NCBI RefSeq assembly: GCF_030503435.1
Contig: NZ_JAUKPO010000030.1
Location: 1-64,000, forward strand
DNA: 64,000 nt
Direction: 5' to 3'
From: Rhodocytophaga aerolata
Lineage (GTDB): Bacteria > Bacteroidota > Bacteroidia > Cytophagales > 172606-1
Both the position numbers and the translations under genes were made by a program. The notes under the pieces are model-generated. The model was not told the origin of the DNA. It did not search any database and saw only the letters and a program-made list of their open reading frames with translations. Positions within the stretch are counted from its first letter, which is position 1; each line of letters begins with the position of its first letter. Shown here piece after piece: positions 9,873 through 17,806 of this stretch.

Positions 9873-10586
9873 ATGATTAAGCTCGTTAAAACACTTTATT
9901 TCTATAGTTTATTGGGATGCCTGTGTACGGCTTGTCAGTCAACCAACTCTGAGGAGCAAACCACTGCTACCACCCAGCAAACAAAAGATACTGTTTCTAC
10001 AAAAACGGCTTCCAAGGCTGAACCCAAAACTATTCTTTTCTTTGGTAACAGCCTTACGGCTGGATATGGTCTGGAGCCCTCACAAGCTTTCCCGGCAATA
10101 ATTCAGCAGAAAATAGATTCTGCCGGCTGGAATTATACAGTAATTAACTCAGGCTTAAGCGGAGAAACTACGGCTGGCGGTAAGAGCCGGATTGGCTGGG
10201 TACTGAGGCAGAAAGTAGATGTGTTTGTGCTGGAGCTTGGCGGAAACGATGGCCTACGCGGCGTAGAACTGGAATCTACCAGAAATAACCTGCAAGCCAT
10301 TATTGATACGGTACGGGCAAAAAATCCGGATGTTAAAATAATTTTGGCTGGTATGCAAATTCCGCCCAATATGGGACCCGACTATACCAGTAAATTCAGG
10401 ACAATTTATCCTGAGTTGGCTGAGAAAAATAACTTGCCCTTAATTCCCTTTCTGTTAGAAGGTGTGGGTGGAATTGCCAGGTTAAATCTACCAGATGGTA
10501 TTCATCCAACGGCCGAAGGGCATCAGCTTGTGGCCGCAAATGTATGGAAAGTGCTGGCTCCCATTTTACAAGAGCAGAATAGTTAA
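9873..10586 (+). CDS. tesA: Arylesterase / lysophospholipase-like SGNH hydrolase, lipoprotein
   Basis: This 237-residue protein is an SGNH/GDSL hydrolase like TesA. A lipoprotein signal ends at LCTAC, so the mature enzyme is probably anchored by Cys near residue 21 with a Thr/Ser-rich linker after it. Block I reads FFGNSLTAGYGL, with the nucleophile Ser in place but Asn where GDSL normally has Asp. The oxyanion residues lie in SGLSGETT and ELGGNDG, and the catalytic Asp/His pair in DGIHPTAEGH. The substrate is likely an acyl ester or lysolipid. It is divergent from the YbbA/YbbP-type transporter genes, as in Escherichia coli. Confidence 0.9.
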   Translation: MIKLVKTLYFYSLLGCLCTACQSTNSEEQTTATTQQTKDTVSTKTASKAEPKTILFFGNSLTAGYGLEPSQAFPAIIQQKIDSAGWNYTVINSGLSGETTAGGKSRIGWVLRQKVDVFVLELGGNDGLRGVELESTRNNLQAIIDTVRAKNPDVKIILAGMQIPPNMGPDYTSKFRTIYPELAEKNNLPLIPFLLEGVGGIARLNLPDGIHPTAEGHQLVAANVWKVLAPILQEQNS

Positions 10587-10615
10587 TGTGAATACAATAA
10601 AAATCTGGAAATTAT

Positions 10616-10658
10616 AAATGTCTGCTGAAAAGGATAAACTCCCTGCCAGCAGACATTT
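10616..10658 (+). terminator. Hairpin after the esterase gene
   Basis: A perfect 12-base inverted repeat (AAATGTCTGCTG and its complement) with a 19-base loop lies 30 bases after the esterase stop. A mixed T-rich tract (CTGCTTTATTTC) follows. It is probably a transcription terminator, though the U-tract is imperfect. Confidence 0.5.
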
Positions 10659-10728
10659 CTGCTTTATTTCTGCACATTTCCACATTTTGTTTAACTTGCC
10701 GCCAGTTTTATTTCAAGCCAACTAAGCT

Positions 10729-12417
10729 ATGCGCCTAACAACGTGTTTGTTTTATACTTTTCTGCTATCTGCTTCCCTTATTTTTTCACTTACTCAATCT
10801 TACGCACAAAGTGTATATGCTCCCTTAAACCGGGATTATTACCACCTGCTGGAAAGATACGAAATAAAATACGGCCGCTTTGCGGAGGGGTTCCATAGCC
10901 ATATCCGGCCTTTTGAACGCAAAGGAATAGCCCAACTGGCTGACAGTGTAGCCGCCAATCATAATTATTTGACTTCGCGCGACCGGTTTAATATTGATTA
11001 TCTTCGAAACGACAACTGGGAGTGGACTGATAGTGCTTCTAACGACAACCGCAAACCCATCTTTGGTATTTTTTACCAGAAAAAGTCAGACTTGTATCAG
11101 TACCGGAGCGATGATTTTGAAGTGCACGTTAACCCGGTATTGTACCTGGGCGCAGGCGTAGCATCCGGTGAAGATGTCACACCCTATATCAATACCAGAG
11201 GGGTAGAACTGCGGGGAATGATCTCCAAAAAAATTGGCTTTTATACTTTTCTGGCAGAAAACCAGGCTGTATTTCCCGAATATGTACGTGAGCGGATCGG
11301 ATTTTATAATGCAGTGCCTAATGAAGGATACTTTAAACCTTTCAAACAGAACGGTGTAGATTTTCTTACGGCCAGAGGGTATATTACGTTCAACATCGTA
11401 AAACCCATACAAGTACAGTTTGGGCACGACCGCAATTTTATTGGCAATGGTTACCGTTCCATGATCTTATCCGATTACTCGAACAGTCATTTGTTTTTAA
11501 AGCTCAATACACGCGTCTGGAAAATTAACTACCAGAATATCTTTGCCCAGATGAATGCGGATATCCCCACCTTTGCAGATGCCGTGTTTCCAAAAAAATA
11601 TTTTGCCTTCCACCACTTAAGTGTAAACCTCACCAAAAACCTGAATATAGGTATATTTGAAGCGGTTATGTTTGGCCGGGGCGACTCTACGCAGCGCAAT
11701 GGCTTTGACCTGAATTACCTAAATCCTCTTATTTTTTACCGATCCATAGAACAACAGATTGGCAGCGAAGATAATGCATTACTCGGCATGGACTTTAAAT
11801 GGAATTTCCTGCGGCATTTCTCCGTATATGGCCAGCTGATGCTCGATGAGTTTTTATTAGGGGAGATCAGAGATGGCAATGGCTGGTGGGCAAACAAACA
11901 AGCCGGACAAATCGGATTAAAATACATTGATGTAGCCAATATTCCCAACCTGGATTTACAGGCAGAAGCCAATATTGCGAGGCCATATACCTATTCCCAC
12001 GAAACACCTTATACCAGTTATGCCCATTACAATCAGCCACTGGCCCATCCGCTGGGAGCTAATTTTTATGAGTTTATCGGTATTCTGCGTTACCAGCCTA
12101 TCAACCGCCTGCAACTAACTGGTAAACTGATTTATGCGGAATATGGCGCAGATTCTCCTGGCACTAACTGGGGTGGGAATGTACGGCTACCTTACCAGAC
12201 ACGGGTGCAGGAATATGGGAATGAGATTGGGCAGGGAGTAACCTCGTATCTTACGTACGCCGATCTTACAGCCAGTTATCAGTTCAAGCACAATTTGTTT
12301 TTAGACGTAAAGCAAATTGCCAGACGGGTAAACACAGCATTGCCTGTAAAGCAGAATACCTTATTTACGTCTGTAGCACTCCGGTGGAATATTCCACAAC
12401 GGATGTATGAATTTTAA
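10729..12417 (+). CDS. Wzi-like outer-membrane beta-barrel protein (capsule assembly/RemB-like)
   Basis: This 562-residue protein has a cleavable signal peptide (about residues 1-26, ending near SYAQS). The mature part is rich in aromatic residues and short amphipathic strands, typical of an outer-membrane barrel. The overall pattern, with repeated tracts such as FGHDRNFIGNGYRS and ending in an aromatic residue (MYEF), fits the capsule-assembly Wzi family. In Bacteroidota that family includes the gliding-related protein RemB. The probable role is binding or surface assembly of exopolysaccharide. The assignment rests on pattern recognition rather than a single diagnostic motif. Confidence 0.75.
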   Translation: MRLTTCLFYTFLLSASLIFSLTQSYAQSVYAPLNRDYYHLLERYEIKYGRFAEGFHSHIRPFERKGIAQLADSVAANHNYLTSRDRFNIDYLRNDNWEWTDSASNDNRKPIFGIFYQKKSDLYQYRSDDFEVHVNPVLYLGAGVASGEDVTPYINTRGVELRGMISKKIGFYTFLAENQAVFPEYVRERIGFYNAVPNEGYFKPFKQNGVDFLTARGYITFNIVKPIQVQFGHDRNFIGNGYRSMILSDYSNSHLFLKLNTRVWKINYQNIFAQMNADIPTFADAVFPKKYFAFHHLSVNLTKNLNIGIFEAVMFGRGDSTQRNGFDLNYLNPLIFYRSIEQQIGSEDNALLGMDFKWNFLRHFSVYGQLMLDEFLLGEIRDGNGWWANKQAGQIGLKYIDVANIPNLDLQAEANIARPYTYSHETPYTSYAHYNQPLAHPLGANFYEFIGILRYQPINRLQLTGKLIYAEYGADSPGTNWGGNVRLPYQTRVQEYGNEIGQGVTSYLTYADLTASYQFKHNLFLDVKQIARRVNTALPVKQNTLFTSVALRWNIPQRMYEF

Positions 12418-12491
12418 TGGGGGTTAAAAGAAGCAGAAAACGAATTGTTAAAAAAAGCGTTAGTACTATAAACTAATTATACCCTACCGAT

Positions 12492-12896
12492 ATGACTTCT
12501 TTTAAAAAGATAATGTATGTCATTTATACATTAATGTTAATTCTTACCATTTTAGGTGTGTTGTACAATGATAGCATCATAGCCACTTTTGATCTGGAGA
12601 CAAGTAATACGCTATGGATGTTCTGGGCATTAATCGGATATGTGTTACTTATGTTTGAAAGTGTACTGGAAAATATTCACCTTTCTAGCAAAAATAAATC
12701 GTATGCACAGCTTGCCAAAGAAAATACAGAATTGAAAGCCCGCATGTACGACGATATGATGAAAACCAGAGACCGCGACTTTGACAAAGACAGAACCGTT
12801 ATCAGAAATACAGATACCAGAAGGCCCGCCACTGATGTTGATGAAACCATTATTGTTGACAAAACAAAGGAAAACCGTCCAAGGCCCCTGTTGTAA
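12492..12896 (+). CDS. Small membrane protein with charged coiled-coil tail
   Basis: This 134-residue protein has two predicted transmembrane helices (about residues 6-26 and 38-58). They are followed by a polar, partly coiled-coil region (SSKNKSYAQLAKENTELKA) and an Asp/Arg/Thr-rich cytoplasmic tail. I do not recognise the family. It follows the Wzi-like gene by 74 bases and precedes gmhA by 47, so it may belong to the same envelope-polysaccharide transcript. Confidence 0.7.
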   Translation: MTSFKKIMYVIYTLMLILTILGVLYNDSIIATFDLETSNTLWMFWALIGYVLLMFESVLENIHLSSKNKSYAQLAKENTELKARMYDDMMKTRDRDFDKDRTVIRNTDTRRPATDVDETIIVDKTKENRPRPLL

Positions 12897-12943
12897 AGAT
12901 AATTAGATACTAGTAAAGCCCGCCTGCTTGCTTATATTTGTGC

Positions 12944-13522
12944 ATGAATTATTCGCAATTAATTACTGAAGAACTCTCTGAAGCAGCTCTGCTATTGCAG
13001 CGGTTTTTGTCTGACGAAAATAATTTAGTACAGATTGAACAGGTAGCCAGCCTTATGGCTGAGGCAATTAAAAATGGCCATAAGATAATATCCTGTGGAA
13101 ACGGAGGATCTCATTGCGATGCCATGCATTTTGCTGAAGAACTCTCCGGCAGGTACAGGGATCACCGCCGCTCTTTGCCTGCCATTGCCATTTCTGATGT
13201 AAGCCATATTACCTGCACGGGAAACGATTATGGATTTGACCATATTTTCAGCCGTTTTGTAGAAGGCCTTGGGCAGCCTGGCGATGTGTTGTTAGGTATC
13301 AGTACCAGTGGAAATTCTGCCAATGTCATCCGGGCTGTGGAAAAAGCAAGAGAAAAGGGAATGGTTACCGTATGCCTTACCGGAAAAGATGGTGGTAAAC
13401 TGGCTGCCCTGGCTGACAGAGAAATCCGGGTGCCACATCAAGGATATGCCGACCGTATCCAAGAAGTGCACATCAAGATCATCCATATACTCATCCTGCT
13501 AATCGAAAAAATGACCTTATAA
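12944..13522 (+). CDS. gmhA: D-sedoheptulose 7-phosphate isomerase GmhA
   Basis: This 192-residue SIS-domain protein matches GmhA in length and motifs. GmhA converts sedoheptulose 7-phosphate to D-glycero-D-manno-heptose 7-phosphate, the first step of ADP-heptose synthesis for lipopolysaccharide or surface glycans. Diagnostic stretches are [20 protein letters not shown], the phosphate-binding [12 protein letters not shown], and the C-terminal [20 protein letters not shown] with zinc- and substrate-binding residues. The ATG at 12944 is preferred over a TTG at 12938. No HldE or GmhB gene lies nearby, so the rest of the pathway must be elsewhere. Confidence 0.96.
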   Translation: MNYSQLITEELSEAALLLQRFLSDENNLVQIEQVASLMAEAIKNGHKIISCGNGGSHCDAMHFAEELSGRYRDHRRSLPAIAISDVSHITCTGNDYGFDHIFSRFVEGLGQPGDVLLGISTSGNSANVIRAVEKAREKGMVTVCLTGKDGGKLAALADREIRVPHQGYADRIQEVHIKIIHILILLIEKMTL

Positions 13523-13578
13523 GTGCAGAACACAAAGCACAGATAGGAAAAAAGTCACCTTACATAGCTTAACAGGTT

Positions 13579-14091
13579 TTATTTTCGCTTATAGATAGGT
13601 ACTGTGCTGCAAGGTTCGCCATACATCAGGCTTTTTGCATGGGGTTTTAAAAGTCTGGTAATTTCTACATAGGCATACGTTGGGACCGGCAAATTTCCAC
13701 AGCCTTTTACGACCACCCTCGCATCTTTAAAAGAGGTTAGATCTAGTTTAGCTAAGGCATGCGAAAAAAGAGCTTCTTCCAGCGTTTCTAAGCTACCAAA
13801 TACAAAAAAATTAGCATAAGGTTCCAGGTAAGTTGCCAGCAGCATATACGCCCAGGTAGGTACAATAGCATCCGCCGAGCAAATAATAGCTACATTTTTA
13901 TCTGTATACTGAGTCCAGTCATGTGTTTTTAGAAACTCTCTGAAATCCTTTTCCTTCAAAATTAATCCCTGGAATAGATTGTCTGTAATATCATATACTA
14001 CCCTTTGGCCAGGATGGTAGAAATCTTCCAGGTCTAGCGTTAACAAGCCACTGTTAGCTACTTTGTTTATGAGTATGTCTTGTTCTTCCAT
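13579..14091 (-). CDS. DUF2480 family protein
   Basis: This 170-residue cytoplasmic protein has the hallmarks of DUF2480, a family seen mainly in Bacteroidota: an N-terminal INKVANSGLLTLDLEDFY, a central KEKDFREFLKTHDW and ADAIVPTWAYMLLA, and a Cys-containing KGCGNLPVPTYAYVEI. The function is unknown. It lies 18 bases downstream of tsaB in the same direction and is likely co-transcribed with it. Confidence 0.8.
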   Translation of the reverse strand: MEEQDILINKVANSGLLTLDLEDFYHPGQRVVYDITDNLFQGLILKEKDFREFLKTHDWTQYTDKNVAIICSADAIVPTWAYMLLATYLEPYANFFVFGSLETLEEALFSHALAKLDLTSFKDARVVVKGCGNLPVPTYAYVEITRLLKPHAKSLMYGEPCSTVPIYKRK

Positions 14092-14109
14092 AAAGATTTT
14101 ACACAGAGG

Positions 14110-14787
14110 TTATGCTTTCTTATAAAAGAATTCTTTGAGGTAAAAAGGTTCAAAATAGGCAATATTTTCAAACATATTCTTCAGGTAATGCTGATGTGCC
14201 AAAACCCCTGTATACTTAGCCGATGGATATACATCATCTGCAAACAAAGCAGTTGGTTGGTGGCTTAACAAAGGCTTGCACTTGGCTGCTCCATTTCCAA
14301 AAAAAACCACCCGGTTGCTTGCCAGAAGTTCATCAAAAGAATGTTCTTGAATGATTCGGGCATCTACAGGCAAGACAGATTCCAGTTCACTTGTAAACAC
14401 CTCACAATAAACCTCCATGCGGCGGGCATCTAGCATCGGACAAAATAAAAAATCTTTTATAGGATATTGCTTGCTTACGCCATAAGCCATTGCTTGTAGG
14501 GTAGACACAGAAATCAACGGCTTATCCAATGCATAGCACAAACCTTTGGCTGTTGCCACACCAATGCGCAAACCTGTATACGACCCTGGCCCTTTAGAAA
14601 CTGCAACAGCGGATATATCTGCCAGTTGAAAACCGGCATTATGCAGGAGTTGGTCAATCAGTAAAGTAATGGCACTGGCATGCGATTTTTCCGTAAATAA
14701 TTCGTAAACCCCAATCAATTGTGCATCCTCATGGAGGGCAACCGAGCAGACATGCGTAGAGGTTTCTATGCTAAGAATAAGTGCCAT
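14110..14787 (-). CDS. tsaB: tRNA threonylcarbamoyladenosine biosynthesis protein TsaB
   Basis: This 225-residue protein is TsaB, the scaffold partner of TsaD in forming t6A at position 37 of tRNAs that read ANN codons. The ASKHA fold starts with ILSIETSTHVCSVAL, followed by the strongly conserved VSKGPGSYTGLRIGVATAKGL and the C-terminal YPSAKYTGVLA. Its length is usual for the family. It is the first gene of a short minus-strand unit with the DUF2480 gene. Confidence 0.94.
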   Translation of the reverse strand: MALILSIETSTHVCSVALHEDAQLIGVYELFTEKSHASAITLLIDQLLHNAGFQLADISAVAVSKGPGSYTGLRIGVATAKGLCYALDKPLISVSTLQAMAYGVSKQYPIKDFLFCPMLDARRMEVYCEVFTSELESVLPVDARIIQEHSFDELLASNRVVFFGNGAAKCKPLLSHQPTALFADDVYPSAKYTGVLAHQHYLKNMFENIAYFEPFYLKEFFYKKA

Positions 14788-14904
14788 ACCTCATAAGGTG
14801 ATAAGAATAAGACCAGATACCAACGTACATATAATAATTTTCAAAAAGTAATAGTAGTTATACCATTGCTGGTTACCATCGATACAGGTAGCAATAATCT
14901 TTTT

Positions 14905-15357
14905 CTATGTATCGTATAGCCTAAGAGGATTGGAACTGAAGTTTATTTTTTCTATGATTTGAAAGTATTGCCGGGTAGCATATTTATTCATAATAAAACC
15001 TCCGCCTGAAACCCACAAAAGTTTTTCCTGGCTGCCCCTGGTATTGTACACAGTCGAATATTCACTAATGGCCAGAGACTCTGCTGAAGCAGGTTCACTC
15101 GCATACATGGCATTTAAAGAAGCTAATTCCTTCTCAAATTGGGAAGCCCCGCCACCATTTATTATATATTCTCCTCCTTCTATTTCTGCAATCAGCTCGA
15201 ATCCCTCCTCCGTTTCTATAAAACATTTTATTCCACCTTCTTCGTGAGACCGCCCTACAACATATCCACCTAAGCGGGCATCAATAGCAAAAGCCTCTTT
15301 TAATAAGCCTAAAAACTCTTCTTTGGTAAGTGTCCTGTGTACTAATGGCTGTTTCAT
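14905..15357 (-). CDS. Hypothetical protein
   Basis: This 150-residue soluble protein has no signal peptide. The N-terminal half (TLTKEEFLGLLKEAFAIDARLGG) is helical and acidic, the middle (YIINGGGASQFEKEL) is glycine-rich, and the last third has a beta-like LLWVSGGGFIMNK. I do not recognise the family and see no catalytic motif. It is transcribed in the same direction as tsaB but about 120 bases upstream of it, and is probably a separate unit. Confidence 0.65.
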   Translation of the reverse strand: MKQPLVHRTLTKEEFLGLLKEAFAIDARLGGYVVGRSHEEGGIKCFIETEEGFELIAEIEGGEYIINGGGASQFEKELASLNAMYASEPASAESLAISEYSTVYNTRGSQEKLLWVSGGGFIMNKYATRQYFQIIEKINFSSNPLRLYDT

Positions 15358-15419
15358 AAGCTCATTTTTTATAAAATTAAGCAGTTCAACTGATTTAAAT
15401 TAAAATATCTTTTAGCCAA

Positions 15420-15532
15420 TGTCATTCCGAGGGGAGGAGGAATCTCTTTAGACAGTATCGGTAACATCAAAATGATTTCTTCAACTACATTGGTTCCCAT
15501 CGGCTCTCGCCTTAGTAATCCTTGAAATGACA
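15420..15532. repeat. Degenerate interspersed palindromic repeat (GTCATTCCGAG type)
   Basis: A 113-base intergenic block begins with TGTCATTCCGAGGGGAGG and ends with CTTGAAATGACA, so its ends are inverted copies of TGTCATT. The left end, with the following GGAATCTCTTTAG, resembles a family of short palindromic intergenic elements beginning GTCATTCCGAG that is scattered in many Bacteroidota genomes. The right arm has diverged. No coding capacity. Confidence 0.5.
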
Positions 15533-15661
15533 ATTTTTAATTATCTTCTACTTCTGTTGATATGTGTAAGTCAACAAACAATGCATACATGTGAATAAAT
15601 AGATAAGAAAACTCTTTTGCAAGCCAATTTTAAGGCTATACGCATTTAATTGCTGAAAATG

Positions 15662-15704
15662 TACAAAACAAAAAAGCAGTTACAAGTTTTATCTTATAAC
15701 TGCT
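15662..15704 (-). terminator. Terminator of tRNA-Asn
   Basis: On the minus strand a 12-base-pair stem (AGCAGTTATAAG with its partner, one G-U pair) and loop ATAAAA is followed by TTTTTTGTTTT. It begins 12 bases after the tRNA 3' end and is a textbook intrinsic terminator. Confidence 0.8.
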
Positions 15705-15715
15705 TGACTTTTAAG

Positions 15716-15789
15716 CTCTTCCTCCTGGGCTCGAACCAGGGACCCTCTGATTAACAGTCAGATGCTCTAACCGACTGAGCTAAGGAAGA
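15716..15789 (-). tRNA. tRNA-Asn(GTT)
   Basis: The 74-base gene folds into a full cloverleaf on the minus strand. The acceptor stem pairs TCTTCCT with AGGAAGA, the D-loop contains AGCTCAGTCGGTTAGAGC, the anticodon stem is TCTGA/TCAGA around loop CTGTTAA (anticodon GTT, Asn), and the T-arm is CCTGG-TTCGAGC-CCAGG. The discriminator base is G and CCA is not encoded. It has its own promoter and terminator. Confidence 0.97.
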
Positions 15790-15809
15790 GTGTCTCTTAA
15801 ATCGGTGTG

Positions 15810-15841
15810 CAATAATAGCCCGTTATTTTTAATTACACAAA
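15810..15841 (-). promoter_or_regulatory. Bacteroidota-type promoter for tRNA-Asn
   Basis: Reading the minus strand, TTTG (15841-15838) is followed after 20 bases by TATTATTG (15817-15810). This is close to the Bacteroidota primary sigma consensus TTTG, 19-21 bases, TAnnTTTG. The predicted start point lies about 14 bases before the tRNA 5' end. Confidence 0.65.
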
Positions 15842-15844
15842 AAA

Positions 15845-16227
15845 AATCTTAAAAATTTTTGCCATAAATCCCTGCAATTAGCCCATAAATCAGCCTTATT
15901 TTGATTGTTGAAAAAGATAAGGATATGTTCTATGCTAGCGGTAAGTGTTTTTGAATTATTGTGTCCGCTTTATGGATAGAGAAGTTTGGAACAAAAAAGT
16001 AAATTCGGTAAATTAAGGTTGCCGTAATCGAAAAAGGTGTAGTTAGCAGGTAGTGGGTTTGTTTAAAAAGTTTTTACTGCTTAAAAAGCATTTTTAAAAC
16101 AAGCACTTATAGTTTTTCGTTTTACTATTCACATCCTGAAAAAGTTTCTTACAAATACATACTATACATTGTTAAACCTAAGGCAGATTTCGGCTTTAGC
16201 CTTATTAATCATCTATTATCTAATCAA
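15845..16227. other. Intergenic region before the Deg protease gene, nothing recognised
   Basis: This AT-rich stretch has no ORF with coding character. The only structure seen is a small palindrome, TGCTTAAAAAGCA at 16078-16090, followed by TTTTT. It presumably holds the promoter of the downstream protease gene, but no clear TTTG/TAnnTTTG pair was found. Confidence 0.4.
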
Positions 16228-17715
16228 ATGAGCAAAACACAATTTATTCTGGGGCTCTTGCTGGCTTCTGTATTGGGCGGATTTATTGCCCTGGCAGGTT
16301 TTAGATTTTTCAATGAAGATAAAAAAGAAGAATCTTTTGAACAGAAGCAAAACGTACGCTTTTCAAGCTACTTCGCCGATACTTCCTTCACCGTGCCTGA
16401 AGGGCTGAATTTTATTTATGCGGCTGAACGGGTTCGTCCGGCAGTAGTACATATTAAAACATCCTATGAAGCTACAGCCTATGGCAAATCGGAAGATGAA
16501 GACCTGGAAGGTTTATTTAAAGACTTTCATGGCAGCCCGTTTGGCGGACAATTTGGCAATCCGGGCCCAAGAGAGTCGGCAGGTTCCGGGGTTATTATTT
16601 CTGCTGACGGGTACATTGCCACTAACAACCACGTAGTAGAAGATGCCCGCAAAATCCGGGTTATTCTGGATGATAAACGCAGCTACGAAGGTACCGTGGT
16701 AGGTACCGACCCCACAACAGATCTGGCTCTAGTAAAAATAGAGGCCAAAGACCTGCCTTTTATTCACTATGGCGATTCTGATAATCTGAAAGTAGGAGAG
16801 TGGGTATTAGCCATTGGTAATCCTTTTGATCTGACCTCTACGGTTACAGCCGGAATTGTAAGCGCCAAAGGCAGAAATATTAATATTCTGCGCGATAAAA
16901 ATGGCATGCAAATAGAATCCTTTATACAAACAGATGCGGCTGTAAACCCAGGAAATAGCGGTGGAGCGTTGGTAGACCTGAAAGGTAAACTGGTAGGTAT
17001 TAACACAGCTATTGCTACCAATACCCGTTTTTCCCAGGGCTATTCTTTTGCCGTGCCAGTTACTTTAATCAAAAAAGTAATGGATGATTTGCTGAAATAC
17101 GGAGAAGTACAGCGAGCGCTCTTAGGCGTAAAAATCAGGCAAGACATTGATGCTGATTTTGCCAGAGAAAAAGGATTAAAGTCTTTGAAAGGGGTGTATG
17201 TGGATGAAGTAAATGAAGGCAGTGCTGCACAACAAGCCGGCATGAAAACCGGCGATGTTATTAAAAAAATAAATGACATTGAAGTCAATACATCGGCCGA
17301 GTTACAGGGCTTGGTAGCTACGTACCGGCCGGGCGATAAGGTAAAAGTAACCTATGAGCGGAATGGCAAGGAGATGAATACGAATGTAGTATTGAAAGAT
17401 AGTATGGGCCGGACAACGGTTGTAAAGCGTGAAATTGAGAAGCGGGAGAGTATACTGGGGGCCGAACTAGAACCTGTTGCTGCTGACGAAAAACGGAAAT
17501 TGAATATTGAAAATGGCGTGAGAATTACCCGGCTTGGGTCTGGTAAAATTAAAGATGCCGGCATTAGTGAAGGATTTATTATAACGCATGTAGATAAAAA
17601 ATCAGTGAAATCGGCTGCCGATGTAACCAAAGCCATAAAAAATATAAAAGGCCCTTTCCTCATTGAAGGCGTATATCCAGACGGAACCAAAGCATACCGG
17701 GCTGTGGAACAATAA
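16228..17715 (+). CDS. Deg/HtrA-family periplasmic serine endoprotease
   Basis: This 495-residue protein is an S1C (trypsin-like) protease with two PDZ domains, acting in periplasmic protein quality control. An N-terminal membrane anchor or signal (about residues 5-27) is followed by the protease domain with the triad His135 (TNNHVVED), Asp165 (TTDLALVKI) and Ser244 (NPGNSGGA). PDZ1 begins near residue 295 (ALLGVKIR) and PDZ2 near 405. The second PDZ is short and diverged (ARLGSGKIKDAGISEG-like), as is common in Bacteroidota. It is monocistronic, with a clear terminator behind it. Confidence 0.95.
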   Translation: MSKTQFILGLLLASVLGGFIALAGFRFFNEDKKEESFEQKQNVRFSSYFADTSFTVPEGLNFIYAAERVRPAVVHIKTSYEATAYGKSEDEDLEGLFKDFHGSPFGGQFGNPGPRESAGSGVIISADGYIATNNHVVEDARKIRVILDDKRSYEGTVVGTDPTTDLALVKIEAKDLPFIHYGDSDNLKVGEWVLAIGNPFDLTSTVTAGIVSAKGRNINILRDKNGMQIESFIQTDAAVNPGNSGGALVDLKGKLVGINTAIATNTRFSQGYSFAVPVTLIKKVMDDLLKYGEVQRALLGVKIRQDIDADFAREKGLKSLKGVYVDEVNEGSAAQQAGMKTGDVIKKINDIEVNTSAELQGLVATYRPGDKVKVTYERNGKEMNTNVVLKDSMGRTTVVKREIEKRESILGAELEPVAADEKRKLNIENGVRITRLGSGKIKDAGISEGFIITHVDKKSVKSAADVTKAIKNIKGPFLIEGVYPDGTKAYRAVEQ

Positions 17716-17737
17716 TAATTTATCCGGTAAAACCTTT

Positions 17738-17776
17738 AAACTCTTTAAATTCTCTGGTATTTAAAGAGTTTTTTTA
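17738..17776 (+). terminator. Terminator after the Deg protease gene
   Basis: A 13-base perfect inverted repeat (AAACTCTTTAAAT and its complement) with loop TCTCTGGT is followed by a run of T. Intrinsic terminator lying between the protease and the dehydrogenase gene. Confidence 0.8.
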
Positions 17777-17806
17777 TTTTTGTAAACCAGCTAACTATTT
17801 TATTCT

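Noticed and set aside
12933-12940. TATATTTG as a -7 promoter element for gmhA
   Set aside because: It would put the transcript start inside the gmhA coding sequence, and no -33 element is at the right distance.
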